DNA from: Thalassia testudinum
Lineage: Eukaryota; Streptophyta; Magnoliopsida; Alismatales; Hydrocharitaceae
Direction of reading: 5' to 3'
Assembly (NCBI GenBank): GCA_037157565.1
Contig: JAZHRO010000046.1
Span: 17,210,501-17,274,500 of the forward strand
DNA length: 64,000 nucleotides
Shown: positions 44,664 to 56,933 of the stretch, one piece after another
How positions within the stretch are numbered: position 1 is the stretch's first letter
Layout: every line of letters begins with the position of its first letter
Translations under genes and position numbers: made by a program
Notes under the pieces: model-generated
Told to the model about the DNA's origin: nothing
Seen by the model: the letters and a program-made list of their open reading frames with translations, nothing else
Databases searched by the model: none

Positions 44664-46404
44664 TGTTGATGCAAAGGCACCACGATTGTTAATTTTAATG
44701 ATAACAAAACACTTGGGATTTAACATTTGCATTTAAGTCTATAAGTTGCAGGATAAATGCAAATTGATATAAGTGTGAAGGAGTTCAAGCACATGTCGAT
44801 GGTGGATTGGAGGAGCTTAATCGAGGAGAAGGAGCTTCACTTGGAGCAAGAGCTTGAAGAAGGAAGGAGATGAAGAATACGATAGATACTTTTGTTCTTG
44901 TATTATTTCTTTTGTACTTTGCTCTTTTTTTTGGACTTGTTGTAAAGAACCCAAAGTATCTTACCTTAGTTCTAGGAACCTTATACCTCACTAAGACTTA
45001 TAGACAAATACTTAGATAAATCAGAAAATCAAAATAGGCTTTAGACAGCCTGATCAGACGTCCAATCTGGACATCAGACATCTAATCTTGACTTGTAAGA
45101 TGTTTGACCTTTTGTCCAAATGTCCATAACACTTAGGTGGGACTTAGTGCATTATGTCTTTTGATTTCAGTCGACCAATATAGATGTCTTAGAAGACATC
45201 TGAAGACCTTGCCAGATGGTCAACTAGAGGACCGTTAGCTTCTTAGGCATAATCCTAGAACATTAACTCTTAATTAGACTTACATCTACTTTCAGACGCC
45301 TGATAAATAGACGTTACGCTAAGATCTGACCCAAATTACCTTTTGTCAGGCTTAATAGCCGTTTAAGTCTCGGGAAATCAATTCCTGCAGATATCTCTCT
45401 TTCCTGATGTTTAGACATCCAAACATCTTGCCAGACGTCCTACATGTCATCTGACCCATATAACACTAGAACCCTATTTTGATCTAGTGAAAATAGGAAG
45501 CAACTCATCTAGAATTAGATGCCTGATTATTATCCCAAGCGTCTTAAAAATGATTCTTAGACATCCGTCTTGACTCAACCTAGTTCAGATCATCAACCCT
45601 TTTAAATCAGACAACCGAACTCTAGATCAGACGTAGGCTCAGACGTCTAACCTTAAAATTAGACGTATGATAATCCTGTCAGAATCTAATGACCCTGATG
45701 TCAGCCTGTTTTGCCTTGGATTTGTTTTCAATGGCTACCTAAGCCTTCCTAAGGGTTCCTAAGCCATCTATAAATGAGGACCCTCCCTTTGCCTGGTACA
45801 CCAAGAAATACTACTTTCCACCACATTTGTGTCAAAGAAGGAATTATCAAGTAGAAAGTGATCTTGCTCTCCAAGCCCTTGTCTATTCTTTAGATAGCGA
45901 CATCTTCGCTGCACACCTGCTCTCTTGTTTCCATTTACGAGAGCATCTTGGTGCTTTGCGTGGTTCACACATGATGCGTTACTAATCGACACACTTATGT
46001 CAAAGGGAAGTTTTCTTTGCCTACAGTAGCTAGGTTTATTATATACTTTGTGGCTCTATAAGATATTTGCATTATTGCCTTTGTTTGGGAATTAGCTTTG
46101 TGAATTCTTGTCTCCCTCGTGAGACAAGATGAGGGAGTTGAAGTACACTAACCTCGTCTAAATAGCGTGGTTGTAAGATGTTAAGTTACTCTCATTTAAG
46201 TGACTTGGATAGTGGATTTGATTGACCAGGTCAATCGGAAAATCCTAAACCGAAAGTTTAGGTGGTGGTTCTTACCCAGATTTAGGTTTTCACCTAAAAA
46301 TCCTTTGCGTGCTTGTGAGATTGGTTATTTTGTGATTGTGATATTTTATTCTGGATTATTTCATTTATCACGCTCGATCTCACCCTCCTCCGTAGGGAAT
46401 TACA
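44664..46404 (+). repeat. SIRE 3' LTR
   Basis: 1741 bp, TGTTGATGCA...AATTACA, clearly homologous to the solo LTRs at 22168 and 36652 but more diverged. The GACGTC array (45055-45680) is heavily decayed to GATGTC, GACATC and GATGCC forms, as expected from CpG deamination. TATAAATG is at 45769-45776. Confidence 0.92.
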
Positions 46405-47476
46405 GAGATACGGTAGTTGTTTGTTCCCTACTAGGCCGATTGGTTCATCCCTACTTTGTGACTTACTTTCAGGTGGTTGTCGTGTGTCGTTGACACTCAG
46501 GATTTGTTGCATGGGTTTTTGCCGAGATTTCTGGCATCGCGCTCAACTCTTCTCAGTCGTCCAATCATTTTATCCGACGACTTAGACTGTGAGAGCCCCT
46601 TCATCTTACCATCCATGCAGTGCTCGTGTTTGATTAGGCATGCTAATCCATCCGACACTAGAGATGGCTCCACATCACCACCGTCGTTGCCATTCGATCG
46701 TCATCGTGCGGCCTAATTTTGATTGGGTGTGCCTTCAATGAATCAGCCTCCTCGCCACAATTGGAGCACGTGTCATGCGTCATGCGTAAGGCGCATGACT
46801 GTTGTGTTGTGATTGATTCTTTGTCACATTTTTATTTTAAGGGTTAGGCGCTCGCAACCGTTGGATGGCGATCCAACAATCGAGATCACCCGAGCCCTTG
46901 CCTTTAGGAGATGTACAGCACAGCTTGGGGAGCGACATTGCGCATTCTCAGCATCAAGGTTTCTTTGTTGGGGAAAGGAGCACTGGTGCCCTCAGGCAGC
47001 TTGGATGGCGCCACGTGGTGCCATCTGGGCCATCCATCTTTGTTTTCTTGTAGGAGGTGCCACAGTTGTCGGATTGGACTGATTCTTACGTCATTGGCCT
47101 ACGATCATCAGCTTGAACCCAATTGTGCAGTTGGATTTGTTGTTTAATGTATGGATTTGTACCACCCTACCCCTTGACCTCGATCTTCCATGGACTACAT
47201 CTGATACTACGATAGTCCGATCGAGGCGATCTTAGAGTCGTTGAACTCCGATCATCACCCTAATCAGATTCATATGGTTGGATCTTCAATCAAGGCCCCA
47301 AAATGATATCGCCCTATCTCCTGACCACAAAAAGGGAAAATTAGCCTATACTTTATATAATCTAACCTAAATGCATGATGATGCATGTTATGCAATATTT
47401 ATAATGTATGATGCTTCTATAGATCTAGGAACATGCATAAATAGGCAATTTAGGCCAACTAGATGTGTGCACATCA
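46405..47476 (-). repeat. Athila-like LTR fragment, minus orientation
   Basis: From about 46850 to 47465 it is similar to 63400-63960, the upstream part of the LTR at 62261-63977: 'gccacgtggtgccatctgggcc' versus 63508, 'ctcctgaccaca/taaaa' versus 63817, and the ATGATGCATG block near the terminus. 46405-46840 has no match I can identify. No gene is supported; short overlapping frames are not conserved. Confidence 0.6.
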
Positions 47477-47827
47477 CATGAACTTTGTATACATTAGTAA
47501 GTAATGTCTAGAAAGGCTACTTGAAGAGCTTACTTGTGTGAATGCAACCACATATGTAATCCTCAAGTAGTGTAATGCTTGCTACTACAAAATAAAATAT
47601 AAGAAGATAGAAAGGTCCTAGGAAAATGAAGTTGGACTTGATTCTTGCTCCAAGCCTTGATGTGCCCATGACTTAAGGAGAACTTCCTCCTAGCCTTCTT
47701 GATGATGCTCCTTCTCTCAAAGGGTGGACATCTACCACCCTTCTTCTCCGTTGCATAGCCATCCTCCAATGGTGATTTCTCCTTGTCTTGGTGTTGTTGT
47801 CGAAAATCGTCATAATTAGGAAAATAT
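47477..47827. other. No identifiable feature
   Basis: A 350-bp stretch without homology to other parts of the window that I can see and without a credible gene; a 68-codon minus frame has no recognizable features. Confidence 0.4.
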
Positions 47828-49640
47828 TGCGTTGTAGTATAGCGATGAAAAGCTATATGACATTTAAATTTTTAATGCTCGAAAAATCATGAGTTCCAAG
47901 GTTGTTCATAGGGACCAAGTGTAACAAATCAATCCACTAATCACAATAACTAGAGATATTAATGCAAGTGAATCAAATAACTAAAATGATATTCAATTAC
48001 AAGCGATAATGTGTCTCAAGAGTTAGGGACAAAAAATATAAATCAAGGCCTAAAAATGGTGGTTGAAACCACTAATTAAGCCCTACAATTAGGCACAATT
48101 CCCAATCAATTTCTCAATAATACTCAATATCTCCAACCACAATCAGAGCCAAATATCTCAACAATAGCCTCAATCACATAACCACATAAGCACTAAATAT
48201 CCACGTCAGAGCCAAGTCTCAATAAGTCCACAGTAACCAGGGCCAAGGTCAGACGTCGACCATGCACATCAAATGCCTTAAGCACAGCAGTCGTCATATC
48301 TTCTCAATTTCACCTAAGTGTTAGGCAAGCATGCACAACTCTCAAGACACAATTGTGCAAAACCACCCCCTCCCCCCTAATATTTTTCTCTTTTCCCTCC
48401 TAAACTTGGTATAGGGCTAATCGGGTTAAGAGGTCTAGGTCCACATGCATGGGATCATAGGCGAGGATGTGTGGGCACGTGCAGATGAGTGGGACCTCAC
48501 ACCATGCTCACTAAGTCATCATGCTATCGATGTCAAAACCTCACGAATCAATTTCTTTTTTTATCGCCCATGATGTCGGACTAAATAGGGCTGCCTTCTT
48601 TTGCATGTAGTTATAAGGTTCCTTTGCTAAATTGCAGCTGTGCATCACTGCTTTCACTCGATTTGAGGTGTAGTTACATTCACGAGATGAGGCTGCCTTG
48701 ACTAAGGGTGGTAGTAGCATCGCTGGTAGCCAGAGTAGGGTGAAGAACCTCGAAGAAGACGATGGTGGTGGAAGAGCTCTGGTTGTTCCTGAAATAAACA
48801 ATATGACCTCACGGCCCAATTAAAATAGGTAGGAAAGGTCGTCGGAGGGGCGTGAGTGCGGTGGTGGTGTTGATTGTGAGTCTACAAGCATGTGGCTATG
48901 TCAGAGTTGGAGAAATCCTGCGTAGGTTATGGTGATCATCAGGGAGAAGGAAGATCTAAAGCCCTAAATTTCTTTAGGGTTTTGCTCAATGAGGTGTGCC
49001 GATGCTTTTGGAAGTGGTGGCAGTAAGCTTGGTGCGGTGTGGCGTCGATCGAGGGGAAGACGATGGGGAGGAGGTGATACGGTGTCTGAAGCTAGAAGCT
49101 AATTTGGACCCAAGAAATATACTGGTGAACTTGGATTTGAGTTTTGACCACGTTTGACTGGGTAAACTGCATAGAAGCCCAAAGTAAGGCAAATTCCCAT
49201 TTGAAACTCTTTTCTACATAAAAATTTGCTTAGATGGTCAAAGTGAAGTTATAAAACCTCTTAGAATATTTTCTTAATGAGTTTTAGGTGGTTTAGATTG
49301 ATTTTATCCAAACCAAAACCTTTTCAATTTAAGTAGGGTTGATAATTAAGGTTTTTAGTACTATTTTCGCCCTCAAAATGTGGAAATCCTGATTCTATCA
49401 ATGTAAACCCATTTTTCACTCTTTTATACTCATTTGACCTACAATTAACCTTTGAGTAACCCCATGGTTAATCTACATTTGTGATGTGCTGTTTAAACAG
49501 TACAATGAACCCTGTTTTCTTATTTTCTTCTTAAATCATATCAGTGTGGAATTGTAACCCTCAGATGATTTAGTAGGAGTATTTGTCATTTGAATCTGAC
49601 TAATTGTGGCTATTTAGGACCCATTATGGTGTTACCATCA
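47828..49640 (-). repeat. Minus-strand LTR-like repeat
   Basis: 1813 bp. The plus start TGCGTTGTAGTATAGCG and plus end TGGTGTTACCATCA correspond to the termini seen at 2240 and 19310. The right third is homologous to 18780-19310 and the left third to 2240-2900. No matching target duplication was found (AATAT versus CCTGG), so boundaries or flanks have changed. No gene. Confidence 0.6.
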
Positions 49641-50337
49641 CCTGGGCACAAGGATGAGGGAAGAAGAAGATGGCACTAGGAAGATAAGGAAGTCCTCCTA
49701 ATCACCCTCCAAGGCCTTGCTCCTAAGCTGCTATGCAGGTGGATTATCGATAGAAAATATGTAAGCTAAGGACGTAATTTTTTAGTGGTGGTTACCTAGG
49801 ATTTTTATAAAATAGGTGAGTGCTTTGTTATGGTGGTGAAGGGGCTCCTAAGATGGCACCACCCAAAAAGGGTTGCCACCATTTTGGCGCAAACCCTAGG
49901 ATTCTAGAATGTAGTAAGTTGGCACTGATTTTGGATGGTGGAGATGGTGTTTGGTGGTAGATGTAGGTGGTGATGTATCGGATTGTTGGTTCCATATTTA
50001 GGTTGTAGTTCATTTCATTTTTGAACCAACTATGGGGTACTTGTGGTGGTGGTTGAGGGTTGAAGAAGTGGATATTTTGATGCGAAGGGGTGCTAAGGGT
50101 GGACGTTGTTGGTTGTTTTAGTGATGAAAGGAGGAGGTGTAGGTGTTTCCTAGCTAGGGTTTTGTGGAACTAGGTGGCTAGCCACAAGGTGAGGAGTAGG
50201 AGCTACTATAGCTAGCTAAGTAGAGACCTAGCAAAGCTACCTAGTAGAGAATAGGAGCTAGGGTTGAGTAGGAGGAGTTGTCTTGAGCTTCATGGAGCTA
50301 AACTATAGCTGAAGGAGGTCTTATTGTGAACTCAACT
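49641..50337 (-). repeat. Partial LTR of the 51113-61660 family, minus orientation
   Basis: In reverse complement it shares the GGCGCC-type and AGCT-rich character and the TATA environment of the LTR at 51113-53365: plus TTTTATAAAATAG at 49804 versus TTCTATAAAAACC at 52461, and the 'tgccaccattttggcgc' region at 49873. It may be the 3' LTR of the minus-strand gag-pro remnant next to it. Confidence 0.5.
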
Positions 50338-51107
50338 ACTAGCTTAGTTGGTCTGCCTGAAGGTTGGTGTCAATAACGCGTCTCGGTGTCCTGACCGATC
50401 GGTCTGCTAATTGTAGTGTTACTGAGGTTGGCATTACTTCACCTAACGCAAACCTCTTATAAAGAGAAGTTGGGATTAGGTTGATGGATGCACCTAGATC
50501 CAATAGTGCCCTATCAAAAGTGTATTCCCTAATAATGCATGAGATCAAGGGGGCACCTGGATCTTTCTTCTTTTGAGGAAGGTGATGCAGGATCACAGAA
50601 CTTGCCTACTCAGAGAGAATCACCTTCCTCAGAGTGGGTTCTCTCGGATTATGCTTTTGGGTACATAGTTCTTTAAAAAATTTAGCATAAGCTGGGATGT
50701 GCTTAATATCATCGAGTAGTGGAATATTGATCTCTACACTCTTGAATAAATCCAGAAGCTCCTCGTTGCTGCCTAGGGTTTTCTTCTTCTTAGTTTTTAA
50801 TAGGGCCTCAGGGAATGGGATATGGGTGGAATTCTCAATTTTCGATCCCTGGGCCATATTGTCTTTTTCAATCTCCTTTTCTCTCCCAAGCTCCCCTAGG
50901 TTTTGGCATCTAGATGGTAATTTAGGGTCCCGAGTTTGCTTTCCACTTCTCAAGGTAACAGAGTTTGCAGAGGCATATGGGTTTAGGTCTTGAGGTGGGC
51001 TAGCGAAGATTGGAGGTCCTCGGCTAGTCATGCAACCAGAGGAAGAAGAAGATGAGGAACCCTGCTCAACCTCCTGAGCATGTGCGTGTGTGTCCCTTTG
51101 ATTCACA
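50338..51107 (-). pseudogene. Athila protease and gag linker remnant
   Basis: Minus strand: gag-pro linker (VNQRDTHAHAQEVEQG, NSVTLRSGKQTRDP, IPFPEALLKTKKKK, VEINIPLLDDIKHIPAYAKF) from 51107 to 50606, then protease (DPGAPLISCIIREY, ALLDLGASINLIPTSLY, VTLQLADRSVRTP) to 50338, where homology ends inside the protease domain. The catalytic Asp and DLGAS box are intact. It continues on the other side of the 10.5-kb insertion at 61666-62202. Confidence 0.88.
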
Positions 51108-51112
51108 TACCC

Positions 51113-53365
51113 TGATAAACGCCAGTTTATCATCATTCTTATGCATTAAAACAAACCTAGCTCTTAGGATTTTACTCTGCAAATGGGTTTTTGGGCTGCA
51201 TTTAGGCATAAATTAGGTTAGGCATGCATTGCATTTTTTATTGTCTTTTTGATATGTTTTTGTGAGTGTTAGGGATGAACAGATATACAGATCCCAAAAA
51301 CCCGAGCACCCAAGAAGGCAAATGGTGAAGGAGAAGCTCAGACTAGCTGGAACTCAGCTTGATCCAACTCACCACAGCTGGAACCTAGCTCACTTGAACT
51401 AGGGTTAGCTCATCCTAGCTCCATTCAGCCAATCTCAGCTGAATGGCAGCTCAAGAGAGTTCATCTTAGCTCACCCTAACTCAAGTCAGCTCAAATCCAG
51501 CTCAACTTAGTTGAGTCTAGCTCATCTCAGGTCCCACTAGTCCACAGGGAGCTCTAGCTAGCTCAGCTGAGTTGATAGGAGTTCACCCCAGCTCAGACCT
51601 GGCTACATCCAGCTCCACTCAACTCCAGCCAGCTGAAGAAGAACTCATCTCAGCTCAGGAAGCTCAAGTCCAGCTCCCGGGGATTCAGCTTAGCTCAACT
51701 CAGTTGAGCTAAGCTACCTTAACTGCCTCAACCAACTTGGTCCTCCCCGGGAGCACCAGACCCGGCTCAGCTCAGCTCATTATGGTAGAAGCCAGTTCAC
51801 TTTAGCTTGGCTTAGCATCTAGCAAAGAACTAGCAAACTAAGCTAGCTAGAGTAGCTCCATGCCAGCCTCTTAGCAGCTGCTAGCTCCAGTTCCAGCTCC
51901 AGACTTCTCCTCAGCTCCTCTCTTCAAACCCTAGCTCCAATACCTCCTCCTCTACTCCATAGCTAGCTAAGCTAGCCAAGCTTAGCTTAGCTTAGCTAGC
52001 AACCAGCTCCTTAGCCTCCACCACCTTTAAATTCAACCCTAGCTAGCTCCACCAACTTAAGCCCTACCTAAGCTTGCTATCCTACTCAAGTTGGCGCCAC
52101 CTCCTAGCCACCTCTTCACCCCATCATCACCACCAAAAGGCACCAATTTTGGCGCCAAAATCTAACCCTAACTACCCCTCTTTTTGGCGCCAACATCCAC
52201 CCCCACATCCACCATACACCTAACCCTACAACCCATCCTAGCCACCCACCTACCCCTCCATGTAGAACCCTTCTTGGCACCACCTAAGACCCCCTTCTAG
52301 AAGCCATTTTGGTGCCAACATCAAGGGGTGGCACCACCCATAACCACCCTCTAGGTGTCCCTTGGGTTGGCGCCAATTAACCTTAGCCATAGGATCCCCA
52401 ACCACCTCCATCTCTCCATCTTAACCCTCCATTCCAAGAGTCACCTTAGTCCCATTCATATTCTATAAAAACCCACCTCCTACCACCATTTGATAGCATC
52501 CTCCATTAGTGTATTTTGCTACCTATACCACCTACACCTACGGCCAAGAAGAAGGAGTAGAGAAGGAGACTAAAGGGGCACATCACCAGCCCTTTTGGTG
52601 CCTTCCTCTCCCCACTCTCTTCAACTTGGGCAACGCCAAGGAGGAGGAATTTTCTACTTCAAGGACGATGGCCAGGAAAAGGAGAAGGACCTAGGGTGGA
52701 TGTCCACCCTTGGAGAGAAGCTTAGGGCACGCCCCTTTAGGTCTTGCCTTGGAGGACACCACCTTGGTGGAGCATAGCAAGGAAGGAGTTAGAGGACTCT
52801 TTTCAAGCTTGGGAGCTACCATGCTTGGAGCAAGAAGCCCTCTTCTTCATCATCTATCTAGAGGATTTGTGTTTGCTTTTATTTATTGTAATTTTTCTAG
52901 TAGTAGAAGCATTCATCTACTAGGCTTTTTGTAAAACACTTTTTCATTAATCTAGTTGCCTTCTTTGCAATTTCTTTAGTTGCATTTCTAATTGCATTAT
53001 TTTTAGCATTCTTCATTCCCTCTCCCTAATTATTATAGGCCTCCACTTGCCTAGAGTGAGCTTAGGGAGAGGCTCTACTTGCCACTTTAGAAGTAGTCTA
53101 TTGAATTAAGTGTAAGTCACTTTCCTGCCATAATTTCGCATGTTGCCTTAATTTCAAAAACATAAAAATGATATATTGAAAAAGACCAAAAAGAAAGTTG
53201 TGATTTATATTCCAAGCAAGAGAATCAATTTTGCAAACATTTGGCCTCCTTGGACAACCTTAGATACTCCCCTATCTAGAAACATAAATTTAAAAGCGAA
53301 AGCAGATTTACGCGTTGCAACAACACTAAATTACCTAATTAACAAACCACTTATTTTCGCTATCA
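51113..53365 (+). repeat. 5' LTR, AGCT- and GGCGCC-rich
   Basis: 2253 bp. 51330-52085 is packed with AGCT/CAGCTC/TAGCTC motifs; 52090-52380 holds several TTGGCGCCA palindromes, including a perfect 16-bp palindrome ATTTTGGCGCCAAAAT at 52146-52161. TATAAAA is at 52464-52470. No genes; frames in the transcribed part (52509-52934) are repeated in the other LTR. Confidence 0.93.
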
Positions 53366-53370
53366 CATTT

Positions 53371-53387
53371 TGGCGCCGTTGCCGGGG
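53371..53387 (+). promoter_or_regulatory. Primer binding site, tRNA-Asp
   Basis: TGGCGCCGTTGCCGGGG, identical to the Athila-1 site at 28559, five bases after the LTR end. Confidence 0.94.
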
Positions 53388-54956
53388 AGGCACGGCTTTG
53401 CATTAGTTAATTTTCTCTTGCTTGAAGTGAATCTCATCCCCTTCTCTTTCTTTCTTTTGTGTGTGCAGGAATTACAGCAGGAAGGCAGGAATTTGGAAGG
53501 GAAAGCCTAAAGTTCCTTTTCTTCCCGTGGATTTCAGGTTGGTTCCCCATCACTTGTCACACTTAACCTAAAAAAACTACCAAAATACACTAAACTAGGC
53601 TTTCAGGACCATAAACAACTTAACTAAGTGTAGTGGTGCATTTTAAAATATATTGTTTGCTTGAATGCTTCTTTAACACCACTCTATCGCAAGTATTGGT
53701 GTTCTATTTTTCGGATCCAGATTTTTGTCCGGACTTGAAAAATTGATTCCTAATACCACAGGCCTCCTAAAATCATAAAATTTCATACAGTGATTCCCAA
53801 TTGCGTTAGGAACATTTGTTCCAAATTTCAGATAGATTGGCTTTGCATTTAATTTTTAAAAATTCGTGGATTGTAGAGGGGTCACACCCTCTAATCTTCC
53901 TATTTTGCTACTGTCCATAAATTTTTAGATTTTTTATACTCATCTAATTTTTATGAAATTTAGCTTGCTGGAATCCTAGTGAAATTTTACACGTCATATA
54001 AAATCACAAAAATTACTGAGATCGGTGGTAATATTGAAAAGTCAAAAATACCCACAGATATCATTTCTGGACTTTAACACTAGTACAATTAAAAATTCAA
54101 AATAATTATCAAACAAATTCCTAAAATCTTGTAAAAATCTTTTTTGGAATCGTTGTTTGATTTTATCCAGAGTAGTGGTGTTGTTTGACTTATTTTGACC
54201 ACTACTTGATACACAAAGCCTAAAATTAATTCATTGGTAGTAATTTTCCATCTTAGGGATAATTGGCTTAAGGTTTCTTTCTTTCTTTTTAGAGACTCAC
54301 ATTAAAGGAAATTAACCATCACCAATACAACTTGTCTTTCCTTTGATTGTGTAGTTTCAAACTTGTTTGAACATTTAAAAAGAAAAATCCTCAAACACAT
54401 TTAATTAAATCAAATCCTAAAAGACAAAAATACAAAAAAATTGTGTGACAACTTGATTTTCAATGGAGCCACTCTCAAATTCCTGCACACACACAAAAAA
54501 ATCGAAATAATAGGGCAACAACCCAATAAACACCCTCCACATTTCATGTGCACTATAACATCCTAGACCTAGTTAAAACTTGTAGCAACTTAACCCCTAA
54601 GGCTTTATCAACTTAGGCTTGCTATCTAGGTCTTAAGTTTTCTTTAGTTAATACCAATTCTGTGATCTATATCTGGTGTTCTGGCTGAGGGGCTGTGTCA
54701 AACGACCAGGCGCAGGTTTGTACAAGCACATGGAGTTTTCCCTGGGAAACGTTTAGGCCCAAACCTCCCCTTAAGCAACTTGGATAGATTTGTTGACAGA
54801 ATGGGTATTCACTATTGATTACTTATTTCCTACGTAGACCAAGTCTTAGGTTTATTTTTAAGGAGTCACACATAAGTTAGGTCTAGCTTTGTTTGTTTGA
54901 TTTGCACACTTTCTCTCACCCCTTTCTCTTCTCCTCCCCTCCCGTTCTTCCGTTTT
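53388..54956 (+). other. Untranslated leader
   Basis: About 1.6 kb, AT-rich, no credible gene. The 'gtgtcaaacgaccaggcgc' block (54693) resembles 'ggggcaaacggcctatc' (29733) of Athila-1. Confidence 0.6.
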
Positions 54957-56933
54957 ATGCATGGGCGATGGTCTCAAAATTCACACTTGGAAGAACCATT
55001 TGATTTCACCCCTTGCACAAAAAGATCACTGTTTCTGTCTTCTCCTTTTAAAAAAATGGAAACTCAACAAAATAGGTCCATTGAACCTTCCACTTCTACC
55101 TCTAACCCCACCACTAACCCTAATTCTAACCCTTCCACCCAAAACCCACCCACCTTTAACTTCCCACACTTGGAGCTCCCTAATCTTGAGTTGCCCCAAA
55201 CACAACATCAAGACCCCCTGCCTGATCTTTTAAAATTGATGGCTAAGCAGATTAATAAATTAAATTCCAATCAACAAACATTGACTAGGAACATTCAAAA
55301 CATAGCCAATCCAAGGCCACACCCACCACCCCGTCAGCAGCCTGTTATTCCTCTAAAAGACTTCTATGATCCTTCTTATTATGAGGAACGACCAGGGGTG
55401 GTTATACCAGAGGGGGACTTTGAGATAAAGCCTGCAGTCCTGAACCTAATTAAACACTTTCATGGCCTTCCTAGGGAAGACCCTTTCAGCCACCTTGAAG
55501 AGCTAACTCTTCTTGCACAGATAACCCGTTCCCAAAATGTGCAAGAAGACATATGGCTGATGCGGCTTTTTCCATTATCTCTTAAAGATAAGGCTGCTTA
55601 TTGGTTTAGGACCATTGGCCGACCCATCACAACTTGGCCTCATCTCAAGAGCGCCTTCCTCAAGAAATTCTTTCCCATAGGTCATACCAACTCCGTGCGA
55701 AGATCTTTTACGACTTTTCACCAAAAATCTGGTGAGACTTTCCATGATTCTTGGGAAGGATTTGAAGATCTTTTAAGAAGTTGCCCGCACCACGAGATTC
55801 CTTTATGGCAGCTCGTGCAAATCTTCTATCAAGGATTAGAAGATCGAATCCGACATTTTGTCGACACCTCGTGTGGTGGCAACTTCTTAAATAAAGATGC
55901 TGAAAGTGCATACGACTTGTTTGAAGAAATGAGTGAAAACTCATTTAATCAAGCTTCCATGAAAACATTTTGTAGAACCCAAAACCCGCAGTTCGGTGTT
56001 CATGAAATAGGCACTCAATCTATCCCTGTCACCTAAGACAATCTTCAATTGATCGCTCAAAAACCTGACCAGATGCATATTAATCAAAAGAAAATTGAGG
56101 AAAGACTAGCCACATCAACCCAAGCTCCACACCCACATCTAACCCAACCTAACTTTCCATGAAGAGAAAATTTGCACAATCTAAACACTACTCCTGCTGA
56201 TTATTCTGAGGTTGCCCATGATTCACTGGGGAGTTACAACTATCCAGATCTTAACCCCACTCAAAATATTTTTGCCATCCAGGAGCCCTTTAAAAATTCT
56301 TCCAATTGGAAAAATTACCCGAACTACTTCTAGAATAATTAAGTTTCTTCCCAACCATATCATTTTAATGGGTTTGAGCCGAATCCAATCTTCCATCTTG
56401 GGCCATCCCAACAAGACATCAATCCCCAGATGATGCGAACCCTGCAGGAAATGCAAACAAAAATGACGGAAGTAACCTGCACCATCACAAATCTGAACAA
56501 TCAGATTGGGGTTACTCCCACGTAAAGACCTGCAGGACATCTTCTGTCCCAACCCATGCCCAACCCTAATCACCAAGGGAACCATTATACGAGCAGAACT
56601 CCACACTATCTGAATCAGCCTCCTCCTAATCCACCACCTCAGCAGCCGCCCAGGTTTCTGCAATCACAGGCCCCCCCACCTCCTCCAAATAATAATCCGA
56701 CTGCACATGCAATTACTTTAAGGAGTGGGAAAACCACCACTGATCCCGGGCCTTCACACAAACCGAGTGATATACCTATACAAATTGACTCCCCACCTCC
56801 CCATCAGGAAGAAAAAGAAATACAAAAATCTCAAGAAAAGATTCCTATCCCTTTCCCACAAGCTCTCCACCCCACCACCAACAAAAAAAAGAAATCTGAG
56901 CCAACTATAGAAGAACTCATGGATCTATTTGGG
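54957..56933 (+). pseudogene. Athila gag
   Basis: The start MHGRWSQNSHLEEP aligns with that of Athila-1 gag; an upstream in-frame ATG at 54897 is possible but unsupported. Gag domain motifs: GDFEIKPAVLNLIKHFHGL, FSHLEELTLLAQI, FPLSLKDKAAYWF, FLKKFFPIGHTNSVRR, CPHHEIPLWQLVQIFYQGL. A TAA ends the first 360 codons (56034-56036), and the same frame then continues with stops near 56161, 56331, 56338 and 56523 through a coiled-coil piece (MMRTLQEMQTKMTEV) and a Pro/Gln-rich linker (AITLRSGKTTTDPG, IPIPFPQALHP). No CCHC knuckle is seen. Confidence 0.9.

Larger units (their letters stand above)
40330..46404 (+). mobile_element. Pol-less SIRE-type copia element (gag only)
   Basis: The 5' LTR survives only as its last 166 bp (40330-40495), followed by a primer site, gag in two pieces around an inserted solo LTR (41273-43283), about 600 bp of 3' non-coding DNA with purine tracts, and a 1741-bp 3' LTR (44664-46404). 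No protease, integrase, RT or RNase H motif is seen between gag and the 3' LTR. The internal region without the insert is only about 2.2 kb. The 3' flank is GAGAT; the left duplicate is lost. Confidence 0.88.

Noticed and set aside
54897..54956. Upstream ATG as gag start in the 51113 element
   Set aside because: The 54957 Met aligns with the start of Athila-1 gag; the added residues have no match.
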